The notes beneath the pieces are model-generated. The model worked only from the letters and a program-made list of their open reading frames with translations, searched no databases and was not told the origin of the DNA. From Acidovorax delafieldii (GTDB lineage Bacteria > Pseudomonadota > Gammaproteobacteria > Burkholderiales > Burkholderiaceae_C), in NCBI GenBank assembly GCA_002327945.1, contig DCVY01000239.1, positions 4,784 to 13,305 of the forward strand: 8,522 nt of DNA. Direction: 5' to 3'. Numbering within the stretch: position 1 is the stretch's first letter; the number at the start of each line of letters is the position of its first letter. Positions 1 through 7,018 of this stretch are shown in pieces. Made by a program: the position numbers and the translations under genes.

Positions 1-540
1 GGCGCCTACCAGGCCGCTGTGCTGGACCTGGGCCTGCCGCGGCAGGACGGCATGGAGGTGCTGCGCCAGGTGCGTGCGCGGCGCAACACCACGCCCGTGC
101 TGGTGCTCACGGCCCGCGATGCCGTGCCCGCCCGCATTGCCGGGCTGGATGCCGGTGCCGACGACTATCTGATCAAACCCATTGACCTGCACGAGCTGGC
201 AGCCCGCCTGCGCGCCCTGGTGCGGCGCGCCCATGGGCAGCGCGATACCCTGCTGGCAGCGGGCCCCGTAGAGCTGGACCCGGCGGCCCACCAAGTGTGG
301 TGCCATGGCGAGGCGGTGGAATTGTCCAACCGCGAATACGACCTGCTGCATGCGCTGCTGCTCAACGCCGGGCGCGTGCTCAGCCGTGAGCAACTGGAGC
401 AGCGCCTGTACCGATGGGGCAGCGAGATCAACAGCAACGCCATCGAAGTGCACATCTACCACCTGCGCCGCAAGTTGGGCGCGGCCCTGATCGAGACTGT
501 GCGCGGCGTCGGCTACCGCATCGCGCGCGAGTCGGCATGA
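1..540 (+). CDS. OmpR-family response regulator, QseB/TctD type (5' truncated by window edge)
   Basis: This is a DNA-binding response regulator that would be phosphorylated by the kinase encoded immediately downstream. The reading frame is open from base 1 (GAYQAAVLDLGLP), so the start lies outside the window. The phosphoacceptor Asp is residue 9 of the visible part (in VLDLGLP). The conserved Thr (VLVLTARD) and Lys (DYLIKPID) lie 28 and 50 residues further on, the spacing seen in QseB-type receivers, so about 42 N-terminal residues are missing. The C-terminal winged helix is intact: VELSNREYDLLHALL, then SNAIEVHIYHLRRKLG, then the wing IETVRGVGYRIA. The SNAxEVHIxHLRRKLG recognition helix is typical of the QseB/TctD/PmrA subgroup. 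The stop overlaps the kinase start as ATGA, indicating translational coupling. The family call is secure; the target genes and signal cannot be read from sequence. Confidence 0.95.
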   Translation, partial: GAYQAAVLDLGLPRQDGMEVLRQVRARRNTTPVLVLTARDAVPARIAGLDAGADDYLIKPIDLHELAARLRALVRRAHGQRDTLLAAGPVELDPAAHQVWCHGEAVELSNREYDLLHALLLNAGRVLSREQLEQRLYRWGSEINSNAIEVHIYHLRRKLGAALIETVRGVGYRIARESA

Positions 541-1901
541 GCAGCGCCGCCGCCCCCCGCACGCCACGCGCACCGCGCTCTCTGCAGGCCCGGCTGCTGA
601 CCACGGTGCTGGCACTGGTGCTGGTGGCCTGGGGCGTTGCCGCAGCGCTGGCCTGGCACGAAACCGACGAAGAAGTCAGCGAACTGCTCGACGCCCATCT
701 GGCGCAGACCGCTGCCCTGCTGCGCTTGCAGCCGCTCGATGAGCTGGATGAAAACCGACTGAACGAAGCCCCAGAACTGGACAAGCACCAGCCGCGCGTC
801 GTGTTCCAGCTGTGGCACGAAGACCAGTTGCTGGCCCGCTCGGCCAGCGCGCCGCAGGAACCGCTCACCCAGCGGCGCCAGCGCGGCTTTGCCGACAGCC
901 AGGTGGCCGGCAAGGCCTGGCGCGTGTTCGTCACCCAGGGGCGCGAGCGCGATGTGCGCATTGTGGTGGGCGAGCTGCGATCGGTGCGCCGCGAGATCGT
1001 GCTGGCCAGCCTGACCAGCACCCTCAAACCCATGCTGTGGGCCTTGCCGCTGCTGACCCTGGGTATCTGGTGGGCGGTGCGTGGCTCGGTGCGGCCGCTG
1101 AGCCGGCTCGGAAACGCCGTGGCCGCGCGCCAGCCGCAGTCGCTCGCGCCGCTGTCCACCGCAGGCGTACCGCCCGAGGTGCTGCCGCTGGTCACGGCGC
1201 TGAACGACCTGTTCGAGCGCATGGCCCGGCTGCTGGCCACCGAGCAGCAGTTCACCGCCGATGCGGCGCACGAGCTGCGCACCCCCATTGCCGGCATCCG
1301 CATGCAGGCCCAGGTGGCGCAAGGTGCCACCGATCCGCAAGAGCGCACCACGGCGCTGCAAGCCACAGTGCAAGGCTGCGACCGCGCCACCCGCCTGGTG
1401 GAACAACTGTTGCAACTGGCCCGGCTCGATGCCGAATCCGCCCCCGACAGCGGCAGTACCACGCCGCTGGCCGATATGGCCGGCCAGGTGGCCGCCGATC
1501 TGCAAGCCACGGCAGAGCGCCGACAGCAGCGCCTTGTGGTGCGCGAGCCTCTGGCGCCCAACGTGCACATCCCGCTGCCCGAGCCCCTGGCCCGCGTGCT
1601 GCTGCGCAACCTGCTGGACAACGCCTTGCGCTACAGCCCGGAAGGTGCCGAGGTGCGGTTGCAGATTTCCGCGCCCAACGAAGGCCAGGCGCAACTGATC
1701 GTGGAAGACAGTGGCCCTGGCCTGACGCCCGAGGAACAGGCACGCCTGGGAGAGCGTTTTTTTCGGGCGCTGGGCACCGGCCAGAGCGGCAGCGGCCTGG
1801 GCTGGTCCATCATTGTGCGCATTGCGCGCCTGCACCATTTACAGGTGGCCACCGACCGCAGCCCAGGGCTGGGTGGGTTGCGCGTCAAGGTGCGCTGGTA
1901 A
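537..1901 (+). CDS. Sensor histidine kinase, QseC/TctE type
   Basis: This is an inner-membrane sensor kinase of 454 residues, partner of the regulator just upstream. A basic N-terminus (to about residue 19) is followed by TM1 (about 20-40), a periplasmic region of about 120 residues like the 2CSK_N sensor domain of QseC/TctE kinases, and TM2 (about 163-183, LKPMLWALPLLTLGIWW). Next come a HAMP-like linker and the H-box FTADAAHELRTPIAGIR with phospho-acceptor His245. The ATPase domain has the N-box RNLLDNALRYS (N358, N362), the G1 box VEDSGPGL (D391) and the G2 box GSGLGWSI (418-424), so all catalytic boxes are present. The G2 box has Trp where Leu is usual (GLGLSI). The start at 537 is chosen because its ATG overlaps the regulator's stop and leads straight into a normal kinase N-terminus; an upstream in-frame start at 414 would run through the regulator's DNA-binding domain. 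Signal unknown. Confidence 0.95.
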   Translation: MSSAAAPRTPRAPRSLQARLLTTVLALVLVAWGVAAALAWHETDEEVSELLDAHLAQTAALLRLQPLDELDENRLNEAPELDKHQPRVVFQLWHEDQLLARSASAPQEPLTQRRQRGFADSQVAGKAWRVFVTQGRERDVRIVVGELRSVRREIVLASLTSTLKPMLWALPLLTLGIWWAVRGSVRPLSRLGNAVAARQPQSLAPLSTAGVPPEVLPLVTALNDLFERMARLLATEQQFTADAAHELRTPIAGIRMQAQVAQGATDPQERTTALQATVQGCDRATRLVEQLLQLARLDAESAPDSGSTTPLADMAGQVAADLQATAERRQQRLVVREPLAPNVHIPLPEPLARVLLRNLLDNALRYSPEGAEVRLQISAPNEGQAQLIVEDSGPGLTPEEQARLGERFFRALGTGQSGSGLGWSIIVRIARLHHLQVATDRSPGLGGLRVKVRW

Positions 1902-1945
1902 CCCCGCCGTCGCACCGAAAGGGCTGGTAAGCACTGTGGCGAAAT

Positions 1946-2605
1946 TCAGGAACCACCGCGCAGGCCCTGCGCAGCACGCGCCAGCTGCGTGATGCGGGCC
2001 CAGTCGCCCGCGCGCACCGCATCTGCCGGCGTCAGCCACGAGCCACCCACGCAGCGCACATTGGGCAGCGCCAGGTAGTGGGGTGCCGTGGCCTGGGTGA
2101 TGCCGCCCGTGGGACAAAAACTCACCTGGCCAAACGGACTGGCCCAGGCCTTGAGCAGCGGGATTGCGCCCGCGGCCTCTGCGGGAAAAAACTTGAGGAA
2201 CGAAAAACCATCGGCCAGCGCGGCCATGATTTCGCTGGATGTGGCCACGCCCGGCAACAGCGGCAGATCGAGCCGTTTGCAAGCGCTGCCCACTTCGAAC
2301 GTGTAGCCCGGGCTCACAGCAAACCGCGCACCCGCCTCGCTGGCGCGGCGCGCATCGTCGGCGTTGAGCACGGTTCCCACGCCCACCACGGCCTCCGGCA
2401 GGTTGCGGGCAATGGCTTCAATGGCGGGCAAACCAGCGGCGGTGCGCAGCGTCACCTCCAGCACCTTCACGCCACCAGCCAGCAGGGCCTCGGCCAGGGG
2501 CAGCGCGTCGGCCACGCAGTCGATCACGATCACCGGGATGACGGGGCCGTGGCTGGCGATATCGACGGGGTTCATCGGCACAGCGGAAGATGCGTTCACA
2601 GCCAT
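1946..2605 (-). CDS. eda: 2-dehydro-3-deoxy-phosphogluconate (KDPG) aldolase
   Basis: This cytoplasmic class I aldolase cleaves KDPG to pyruvate and glyceraldehyde-3-phosphate, the last step of the Entner-Doudoroff pathway. It may also act on 4-hydroxy-2-oxoglutarate, as family members do. The 219-residue (beta/alpha)8 barrel carries the expected active-site segments: Glu50 in KVLEVTLRT, the Schiff-base Lys138 in [10 protein letters not shown], and Thr166 in CPTGGI, with VGVGTV and AVSPGYT between. The start at 2605 overlaps the end of edd by 10 bp and has a strong Shine-Dalgarno AGGGAG seven bases upstream (2613-2618). A shorter start at 2575 (MNPVDIAS) is possible but has no comparable site. 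An upstream extension to 2719 would read into the edd frame and is rejected. The operon with edd follows from the overlap. The 44 bp between its stop and the convergent kinase stop holds no clear terminator. Confidence 0.97.
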   Translation of the reverse strand: MAVNASSAVPMNPVDIASHGPVIPVIVIDCVADALPLAEALLAGGVKVLEVTLRTAAGLPAIEAIARNLPEAVVGVGTVLNADDARRASEAGARFAVSPGYTFEVGSACKRLDLPLLPGVATSSEIMAALADGFSFLKFFPAEAAGAIPLLKAWASPFGQVSFCPTGGITQATAPHYLALPNVRCVGGSWLTPADAVRAGDWARITQLARAAQGLRGGS

Positions 2606-4365
2606 GTGCAGGCTCCCTGTTCGGCACCGCCTGCATGGCGGCGAAAGTTGGCGAAAAGCTCGCGGCCAAAACCGGTGGCGGCGGGCGCGTTGTAAGGCAC
2701 GGGCGCGCGAGCGGCCCATTCAGCGCCATCGACCAGCACATCGAGCGTGCCGGCCACTGCGTCCACACGCACGATGTCACCGTCGCGCACCTTGGCCAGC
2801 GGGCCACCGGCCTGCGCCTCGGGCGTCACATGGATGGCTGCGGGCACCTTGCCCGAGGCGCCGCTCATGCGCCCGTCGGTCACCAGCGCCACTTTGAAAC
2901 CCTGGTTTTGCAGCACGGCCAGCGGCGGGGTGAGCTTGTGCAGTTCGGGCATGCCATTGGCCTGCGGCCCCTGAAAACGCACCACGGCCACCATGTCCTG
3001 CTGCACCTCGCCCGCGCTGAAGGCAGCGAGCAAGGCCTCCTGCGAATCAAATACGCGGGCCGGCGCTTCGATGATGTGGCGGTCTTCGGGAACGGCCGAT
3101 ACCTTGATCACCGCGCGGCCCAGGCGCCCCTGCAGCAGGCGCAGCCCGCCCGTGGGCGAGAACGGTCGGGCCACGGGGCGCAGCACCGATTCGTCGCCCG
3201 ACACCGCTGGCGCCGCCTGCCCGCCGGCCGCGATGCCGCCCACGTTCACGCTGCCCACATCGGGGTGCATCAAACCGCCGCCCAGCAGCTCGCGCAGGAT
3301 CCACGGCGGCCCGCCTGCGGCCTGAAACTGGTTCACATCCGCGTCGCCGTTGGGATAGACGCGGGCCAGCAGCGGCACGGCGGACGAGAGTTCGTCAAAG
3401 TCCGACCAGTCGATCAGGATGCCCGCGCTGCGCGCAATGGCCACCCAGTGGATCAGGTGGTTGGTAGAGCCGCCCGTGGCCAGCAACGCCACCATGGCGT
3501 TGACGATGCAGCGCTCGTCCACCAATCGCCCGATGGGCGTGAAGCGTGTGCCGCGCTTGCCAATGTCGAGCACGGTGCGCAGGGCCTGGCGCGTGAAGGC
3601 TTCGCGCTCTTCGGTGCCCGGGTGTGCAAAGGCCGCACCGGGCACATGCAGGCCCATGGCTTCGAGCAGCATCTGGTTGCTGTTGGCCGTGCCGTAGAAG
3701 GTGCAGGTGCCGGGGCTGTGGTAGGCGGCCGATTCGGCCTTCAGCAGTTCGCCCCGCCCCACCAGGCCCTGGGCGTATTGCTCGCGCACCTTGGACTTTT
3801 CAGTGTTCGACAGGCCCGTGCCCATGGGGCCTGCGGGCACAAACACGCAGGGCAAATGCCCATAGTGCAGCGCGCCAATCAGCAGCCCCGGCACGATCTT
3901 GTCGCACACACCGAGCAACAGCACGCCGTCGAACACATCATGGGACAGCGCGATCGCCGTGGCCATGGCAATGGCATCGCGCGAGAACAGCGACAGCTCC
4001 ATGCCGGGCGTGCCCTGGGTGATGCCGTCGCACATGGCCGGCACGCCACCAGCCACTTGCACCGTGGCATGGTGTTTAGCGGCTTCGTCGCGCAGGATGG
4101 CCGGATAACGCTGGTAGGGTTGGTGGGCTGACAGCATGTCGTTGTAGGCTGTGACCACACCGATGTTGGGCACCTTTTCAACGGCAACCTTGAACTTGTC
4201 TGCGCCCGGCAAGGCGGCGTAGGCGTGGGCCAGGTTGGCGCAACCCATGCGGTCTTGCGCGGGCTGGCGGTCGATCATGGCGTCCACCATGGCCAGGTAA
4301 GCAGCGCGGGTGCCTGCGCTGCGCTCAATGATGCGAGCCGTCAAGCGCGCTACAACTGAATGCAT
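2596..4365 (-). CDS. edd: Phosphogluconate dehydratase (6-phosphogluconate dehydratase)
   Basis: This cytoplasmic IlvD/Edd-family iron-sulfur dehydratase converts 6-phosphogluconate to KDPG, the committed step of the Entner-Doudoroff pathway. The protein is 589 residues, close to the roughly 600 usual for Edd. Visible family segments in order are [14 protein letters not shown] near the N-terminus, [50 protein letters not shown] with Cys154, [14 protein letters not shown] with Cys221, and [13 protein letters not shown] in the C-terminal part. Cys154 and Cys221 are the expected [4Fe-4S] cluster ligands. The start at 4365 ([16 protein letters not shown]) places RIIERS ten residues from Met, as I recall for E. 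coli Edd, and has GGAG six bases upstream. A start four codons earlier, at 4377 (MEHPMHS), is possible but has a poorer site. It is first gene of an edd-eda operon, with a HexR-like operator and a plausible promoter in the 60-bp region upstream. Confidence 0.97.
   Translation of the reverse strand: MHSVVARLTARIIERSAGTRAAYLAMVDAMIDRQPAQDRMGCANLAHAYAALPGADKFKVAVEKVPNIGVVTAYNDMLSAHQPYQRYPAILRDEAAKHHATVQVAGGVPAMCDGITQGTPGMELSLFSRDAIAMATAIALSHDVFDGVLLLGVCDKIVPGLLIGALHYGHLPCVFVPAGPMGTGLSNTEKSKVREQYAQGLVGRGELLKAESAAYHSPGTCTFYGTANSNQMLLEAMGLHVPGAAFAHPGTEEREAFTRQALRTVLDIGKRGTRFTPIGRLVDERCIVNAMVALLATGGSTNHLIHWVAIARSAGILIDWSDFDELSSAVPLLARVYPNGDADVNQFQAAGGPPWILRELLGGGLMHPDVGSVNVGGIAAGGQAAPAVSGDESVLRPVARPFSPTGGLRLLQGRLGRAVIKVSAVPEDRHIIEAPARVFDSQEALLAAFSAGEVQQDMVAVVRFQGPQANGMPELHKLTPPLAVLQNQGFKVALVTDGRMSGASGKVPAAIHVTPEAQAGGPLAKVRDGDIVRVDAVAGTLDVLVDGAEWAARAPVPYNAPAATGFGRELFANFRRHAGGAEQGACTWL
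2613..2618 (-). promoter_or_regulatory. Ribosome binding site of eda inside the edd coding end
   Basis: The minus strand reads AGGGAG, followed by seven bases and then the ATG at 2605. It lies within the last codons of edd and decides the eda start. It suggests independent ribosome loading on the edd-eda mRNA rather than purely coupled re-initiation. Confidence 0.75.
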
Positions 4366-4366
4366 G

Positions 4367-4379
4367 GGATGCTCCATCC
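4367..4379 (-). repeat. Small inverted repeat over the edd ribosome binding site
   Basis: On the minus strand GGATG-gag-CATCC forms a 5-bp stem with a 3-base loop, ending one base before the edd ATG at 4365. The Shine-Dalgarno GGAG is split between the stem and the loop. The inverted repeat is directly visible. A role in limiting edd translation is speculation, since the stem is short. Confidence 0.4.
4372..4375 (-). promoter_or_regulatory. Ribosome binding site of edd
   Basis: The minus strand reads GGAG, then six bases, then the ATG at 4365. This favours 4365 over the in-frame ATG at 4377, which overlaps this element. The GGAG also falls in a small inverted repeat (4367-4379). Confidence 0.6.
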
Positions 4380-4390
4380 GGGTATCGTCC

Positions 4391-4396
4391 TAGAAT
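4391..4396 (+). promoter_or_regulatory. Candidate -10 element for the SMP-30 gene
   Basis: TAGAAT matches the -10 consensus at 5 of 6 bases and would place a transcription start near 4403, about 23 bases before the ATG at 4426. No good -35 is visible at normal spacing, so this is weak. It touches the HexR-like palindrome, so one bound repressor could cover both divergent promoters. Confidence 0.3.
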
Positions 4397-4422
4397 GTAA
4401 TTTGATAACACATTCCGATCAA
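4394..4422 (-). promoter_or_regulatory. Candidate sigma-70 promoter for edd-eda
   Basis: Reading the minus strand, a -35 TTGATC (4417-4422) and a -10 TACATT (4394-4399) are separated by 17 bp, each matching the consensus at 4 of 6 bases. The implied transcription start would be near 4387, giving a leader of roughly 20 bases before the edd ATG. The HexR-like site (4396-4410) lies in the spacer and overlaps the -10, a geometry expected for repression. Predicted by eye only. Confidence 0.45.
4396..4410. promoter_or_regulatory. HexR-like operator in the edd/SMP-30 divergent region
   Basis: TGTAATTTGATAACA is an imperfect palindrome. Against the HexR-type pattern TGTAAT-n3-ATTACA, as I recall it for gammaproteobacteria, the two arms match at 11 of 12 bases. 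It lies in the 60 bp between the divergent starts, overlaps the candidate edd -10, and has a related copy upstream of zwf (7019-7033) that agrees at 11 of 15 bases. HexR is an RpiR-family repressor released by KDPG, the product of Edd, so the context fits. The regulator gene is not in this window and binding is inferred. Confidence 0.6.
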
Positions 4423-4425
4423 GCA

Positions 4426-5334
4426 ATGCCTTTGCAAGCCCTTCCTTTGCCGCCCTCGGAACTGGGCGAATCGCCGTTCTGGCACCCGCTGGAGAAGCGG
4501 CTTTATTGGTGCGATATCGCAGGCTTTGCAGTGAACGCCTGGGAACCGGGCACTGGCCACCGCTGGCTATGGAAGATGCCGTCCGAACCTGGATGCTGCG
4601 CACCATCGGCGGATGGAAAAATAGTAATCGGGTTACGCGACGGGTTTTATCACCTGGACTGCACGACCGGCGCACTGGCTTGCCTGGCAACCCTGCCGGC
4701 CGATGCACACGACACCCGGCTGCTGCGCCTGAACGACGGCAAATGCGACACCGCTGGCCGATTCTGGGCCGGCTCCATGATCACCCCGCGCACGCATGCG
4801 GGTGCTGCACTGTGGCGCCTAGACTGCACCACGGGCCACTGCACCATAGAACCCATGGCGGGCGACAACTTCACGGCCAATGGCCTGGCCTTCAGCCCCG
4901 ACAACCGCTGGATGTATTGGTCCAACACCCCCGAACACCGCATTGACCGCTTTGCGTTCGACGCCACTACGGGCCGCATCCGTGATCGGCAGCCCTGGGT
5001 TCGCTTCGCTCCCAAGGCTCCGGGCGAAGCCTATGGCGGCCGCCCCGACGGCGCCAGCGTGGACGCGCAAGGGAATTACTGGGTGGCCATGTATGAAGGG
5101 GCCAGCATTCTTCAGCTGTCGCCAGCGGGCGCGGTGCTGCAACGCATCCCCACGCCGGTGCAATGCCCCACCATGGTGTGCTTTGGCGACGACGATCTGC
5201 GCACGCTCTACATTACCTCGGCGCGCGCCGGCCGGCCCGCCAGCGAATGCGATGCCGCCATTCCTGCGGGCTCGCTGCTGCGCATGCGGGTGGACATTCC
5301 GGGGCTGCCGGTGAACTTTTTTCAGCCCGGCTGA
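4426..5334 (+). CDS. SMP-30/gluconolactonase/LRE family sugar lactone hydrolase
   Basis: This 302-residue, metal-dependent six-bladed beta-propeller lactonase has no signal peptide, so it is presumably cytoplasmic. The divalent-metal ligands of the SMP-30 fold are in place: Glu15 (ELGESPFW), Asn152 (TANGLAFSPD) and Asp208 (GRPDGASVD), together with the substrate-pocket Asn103 (RLNDGKCD). The blade motif DxxGRFWAGSM follows Asn103. The start at 4426 puts the ELGESPFW motif at the normal distance from Met. An in-frame ATG at 4360 would overlap the start of edd and add a non-homologous leader. No good Shine-Dalgarno is seen upstream. Substrate is uncertain: gluconolactone, another sugar lactone (for example L-arabinonolactone), or 6-phosphogluconolactone. 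Its place between edd and pgi, with zwf nearby and no classical pgl in the window, points to a lactone of the Entner-Doudoroff route. It is divergent from edd and convergent with pgi. Confidence 0.9.
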   Translation: MPLQALPLPPSELGESPFWHPLEKRLYWCDIAGFAVNAWEPGTGHRWLWKMPSEPGCCAPSADGKIVIGLRDGFYHLDCTTGALACLATLPADAHDTRLLRLNDGKCDTAGRFWAGSMITPRTHAGAALWRLDCTTGHCTIEPMAGDNFTANGLAFSPDNRWMYWSNTPEHRIDRFAFDATTGRIRDRQPWVRFAPKAPGEAYGGRPDGASVDAQGNYWVAMYEGASILQLSPAGAVLQRIPTPVQCPTMVCFGDDDLRTLYITSARAGRPASECDAAIPAGSLLRMRVDIPGLPVNFFQPG

Positions 5335-5336
5335 AA
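5320..5336. terminator. Hairpin at the convergent ends of the SMP-30 gene and pgi
   Basis: TTTCAGC-ccg-GCTGAAA is a perfect 7-bp stem with a 3-base loop, spanning the SMP-30 stop codon and ending 11 bp before the pgi stop. On the plus strand a T-run precedes rather than follows the stem, and on the minus strand the stem is followed by A residues, so it is not a canonical rho-independent terminator in either direction. It may act as a 3'-end stabilising hairpin. Termination is inference from position. Confidence 0.3.
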
Positions 5337-5347
5337 GGCCAATGCAT

Positions 5348-6904
5348 TCAGCCGCGCAGGCGGTGCAGCAAGCCTGCCGTGGAGGCATCGAGCCCCGAGA
5401 CATCGCCGCTGGCCAGGCGCTGCTGCAGGTCGCGCGCCAGCAACTTGCCCAGCTCCACACCCCACTGGTCAAAGCTGTTGATGCCCCACAGGGCACCGCT
5501 GACAAACACCCGGTGCTCCTGCAAGGCGATGAGCGCCCCCAGCGCCTGGGGCGTGAGGGACTCCAGCAGCAAAAAGCTGCTGGGCCGGTTGCCCGGGAAA
5601 TGCCGGTGCCCATCATCGCTGGCCTTGCCCACCATCAGCGCCTGCGCCTGCGCCAGGGCGTTGGCCAGCACCTGCTCATGGTGGCCGGCAAGCGGGTGCG
5701 AAGGCTTGCGCACAGCCACGATTTCCAGCGGCAGCACATCCGAGCCCTGGTGCAGCATCTGAAAAAACGCATGCTGCCCGTTGGTTCCCGGCTCGCCCCA
5801 CAGCACGGGCGAGGTGGCGTAGGCCAGGGTCTCGCCGCTGGCGGCCACGCGCTTGCCGTTGCTCTCCATTTCCAGCTGCTGCAGATAGGCCGACCAGCGC
5901 CGCAGCCCGGCGTGGTAAGGCACGACACAGCGGCTCGTGAAACCATGGAAATTGCGGTACCAGACATCGAGAAGGCCCAGACGCACGGGCAGGTTCGCCG
6001 CCAGCGGCGCCGTGCGAAAGTGCTCGTCCATGGCATGCCCGCCCGCCAGCAGCCCCCGAAAACCGGCAGCGCCAATCGCGATGGCCAGTGGCAGACCGAT
6101 GGACGACCACAGCGAATAGCGCCCCCCCACCCAGTCCCAGAAACCGAATGCGGTGGTGATGCCCAGGCCCTTTGCGGCATCTGGCTGGGCCGTGAGCGCC
6201 ACGAAATGGCGCGCCACATCCGTGCCGCCTTGCTGCGCAAACCACGCCAGACACGAGCGCGCATTGGTCATGGTTTCCGCCGTGGTGAATGTCTTGGACG
6301 CCACCAGAAACAAGGTGTTTTGCGGCCGCAGCAGCCGCAGCACGCCCGCCAACTCGTGGCCGTCGGCGTTTGCTACGAAGTGAAAGCGCTTGCCCGGCGC
6401 GCGGTACGCATCCAGCGCCAGCACGGCCATGTGCGGCCCCAGGTCGGAGCCGCCAATGCCGATGTTCACCACATCGGTAATGCCATCGTCAGCGCGCAGG
6501 CGGTCGGCGTAAGCCAGCATTGCCTCCAGCGTGGCGTGCACTTCGGCCAGAGCGGGCGCCACGCCGGGCAGGTCGCCCGGCAACGCCTGCCCTGCCGGCC
6601 GGCGCAGCAGGGTGTGCAAAACCGCACGGCCTTCGGTGGTGTTGATGGGTTCGCCATGCAGCATGGCGTCACGATGCTGCTCCAGGCCGCAGGATCGCGC
6701 CATGTCCAGCAGCAGCGCTTCGGTGGCCCGGCTCCACAGGTTTTTGGATAGATCAGCAAACAGGTGGGGAGCCGCCTGGCTGAAATGTTCAAACCGCCGC
6801 GCGTCTTCGGCAAAAGCCTGCCGCAGATCGAGACGTGCACCCTCCGCAGAAAAATGGGCCTTCAGAGGCGGCCACTCGGGTGTCTGATCGCAACGAAGAA
6901 ACAT
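5348..6904 (-). CDS. pgi: Glucose-6-phosphate isomerase
   Basis: This cytoplasmic enzyme interconverts glucose-6-phosphate and fructose-6-phosphate. The 518 residues carry the phosphosugar-binding segments NIGIGGSDLGP (about 147-157) and SKTF (203-206), then GGRYSLWSSIGLP (from about 260). The catalytic residues are Glu347 in EMESNGK, His378 in GTNGQHAFFQ and Lys487 in SFDQWGVELGK. The Glu-to-His interval of 31 residues matches the E. coli enzyme; the protein is somewhat shorter overall (E. coli 549). The start is uncertain: ATG at 6904 (MFLRCDQTPEW) is preferred from the usual distance to the CDQTxxW segment, but ATG at 6910 adds two codons, and TTG at 6925 is also in frame. None has an obvious Shine-Dalgarno. 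The gene is divergent from zwf, so the two enzymes sharing glucose-6-phosphate are transcribed back to back. Confidence 0.96.
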   Translation of the reverse strand: MFLRCDQTPEWPPLKAHFSAEGARLDLRQAFAEDARRFEHFSQAAPHLFADLSKNLWSRATEALLLDMARSCGLEQHRDAMLHGEPINTTEGRAVLHTLLRRPAGQALPGDLPGVAPALAEVHATLEAMLAYADRLRADDGITDVVNIGIGGSDLGPHMAVLALDAYRAPGKRFHFVANADGHELAGVLRLLRPQNTLFLVASKTFTTAETMTNARSCLAWFAQQGGTDVARHFVALTAQPDAAKGLGITTAFGFWDWVGGRYSLWSSIGLPLAIAIGAAGFRGLLAGGHAMDEHFRTAPLAANLPVRLGLLDVWYRNFHGFTSRCVVPYHAGLRRWSAYLQQLEMESNGKRVAASGETLAYATSPVLWGEPGTNGQHAFFQMLHQGSDVLPLEIVAVRKPSHPLAGHHEQVLANALAQAQALMVGKASDDGHRHFPGNRPSSFLLLESLTPQALGALIALQEHRVFVSGALWGINSFDQWGVELGKLLARDLQQRLASGDVSGLDASTAGLLHRLRG

Positions 6905-7018
6905 GAACATATCGATGGCGCGCAATCAACAAAGTAAGCAAATGCCTGAAACTTCAAGCATTGCAACGCTGACAACTTGAAATCAAGGCCCGTAAAACTG
7001 ACGATACTCATGCACCCA

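Noticed and set aside
414..536. Earlier start of the sensor kinase within the regulator gene
   Set aside because: It would overlap the regulator's DNA-binding domain by over 120 bp with a non-kinase peptide; the ATGA overlap at 537 is the normal arrangement.
513..1838. Minus-strand open frame (441 codons) opposite the sensor kinase
   Set aside because: The kinase is complete on the plus strand; the antisense product is low-complexity Gln/Gly/His-rich with no domain.
1902..1945. Possible terminator between the kinase and eda
   Set aside because: I found no clean stem with a T-run in this 44-bp convergent gap on either strand.
2590..4131. Long plus-strand open frame (513 codons) antisense to edd
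   Set aside because: It lies opposite the well-supported edd gene, is rich in His, Gly, Arg and Ala with no recognisable domain, and is typical of antisense shadows in high-GC DNA.
4360..4425. N-terminal extension of the SMP-30 gene from an ATG at 4360
   Set aside because: It would run through the edd start and both promoter candidates, and it adds 22 residues absent from the family, whose ELGESPFW-type motif normally lies close to the N-terminus.
5342..6751. Plus-strand open frame (469 codons) opposite pgi
   Set aside because: pgi is complete with its catalytic Glu, His and Lys; the opposing frame has no recognisable content.
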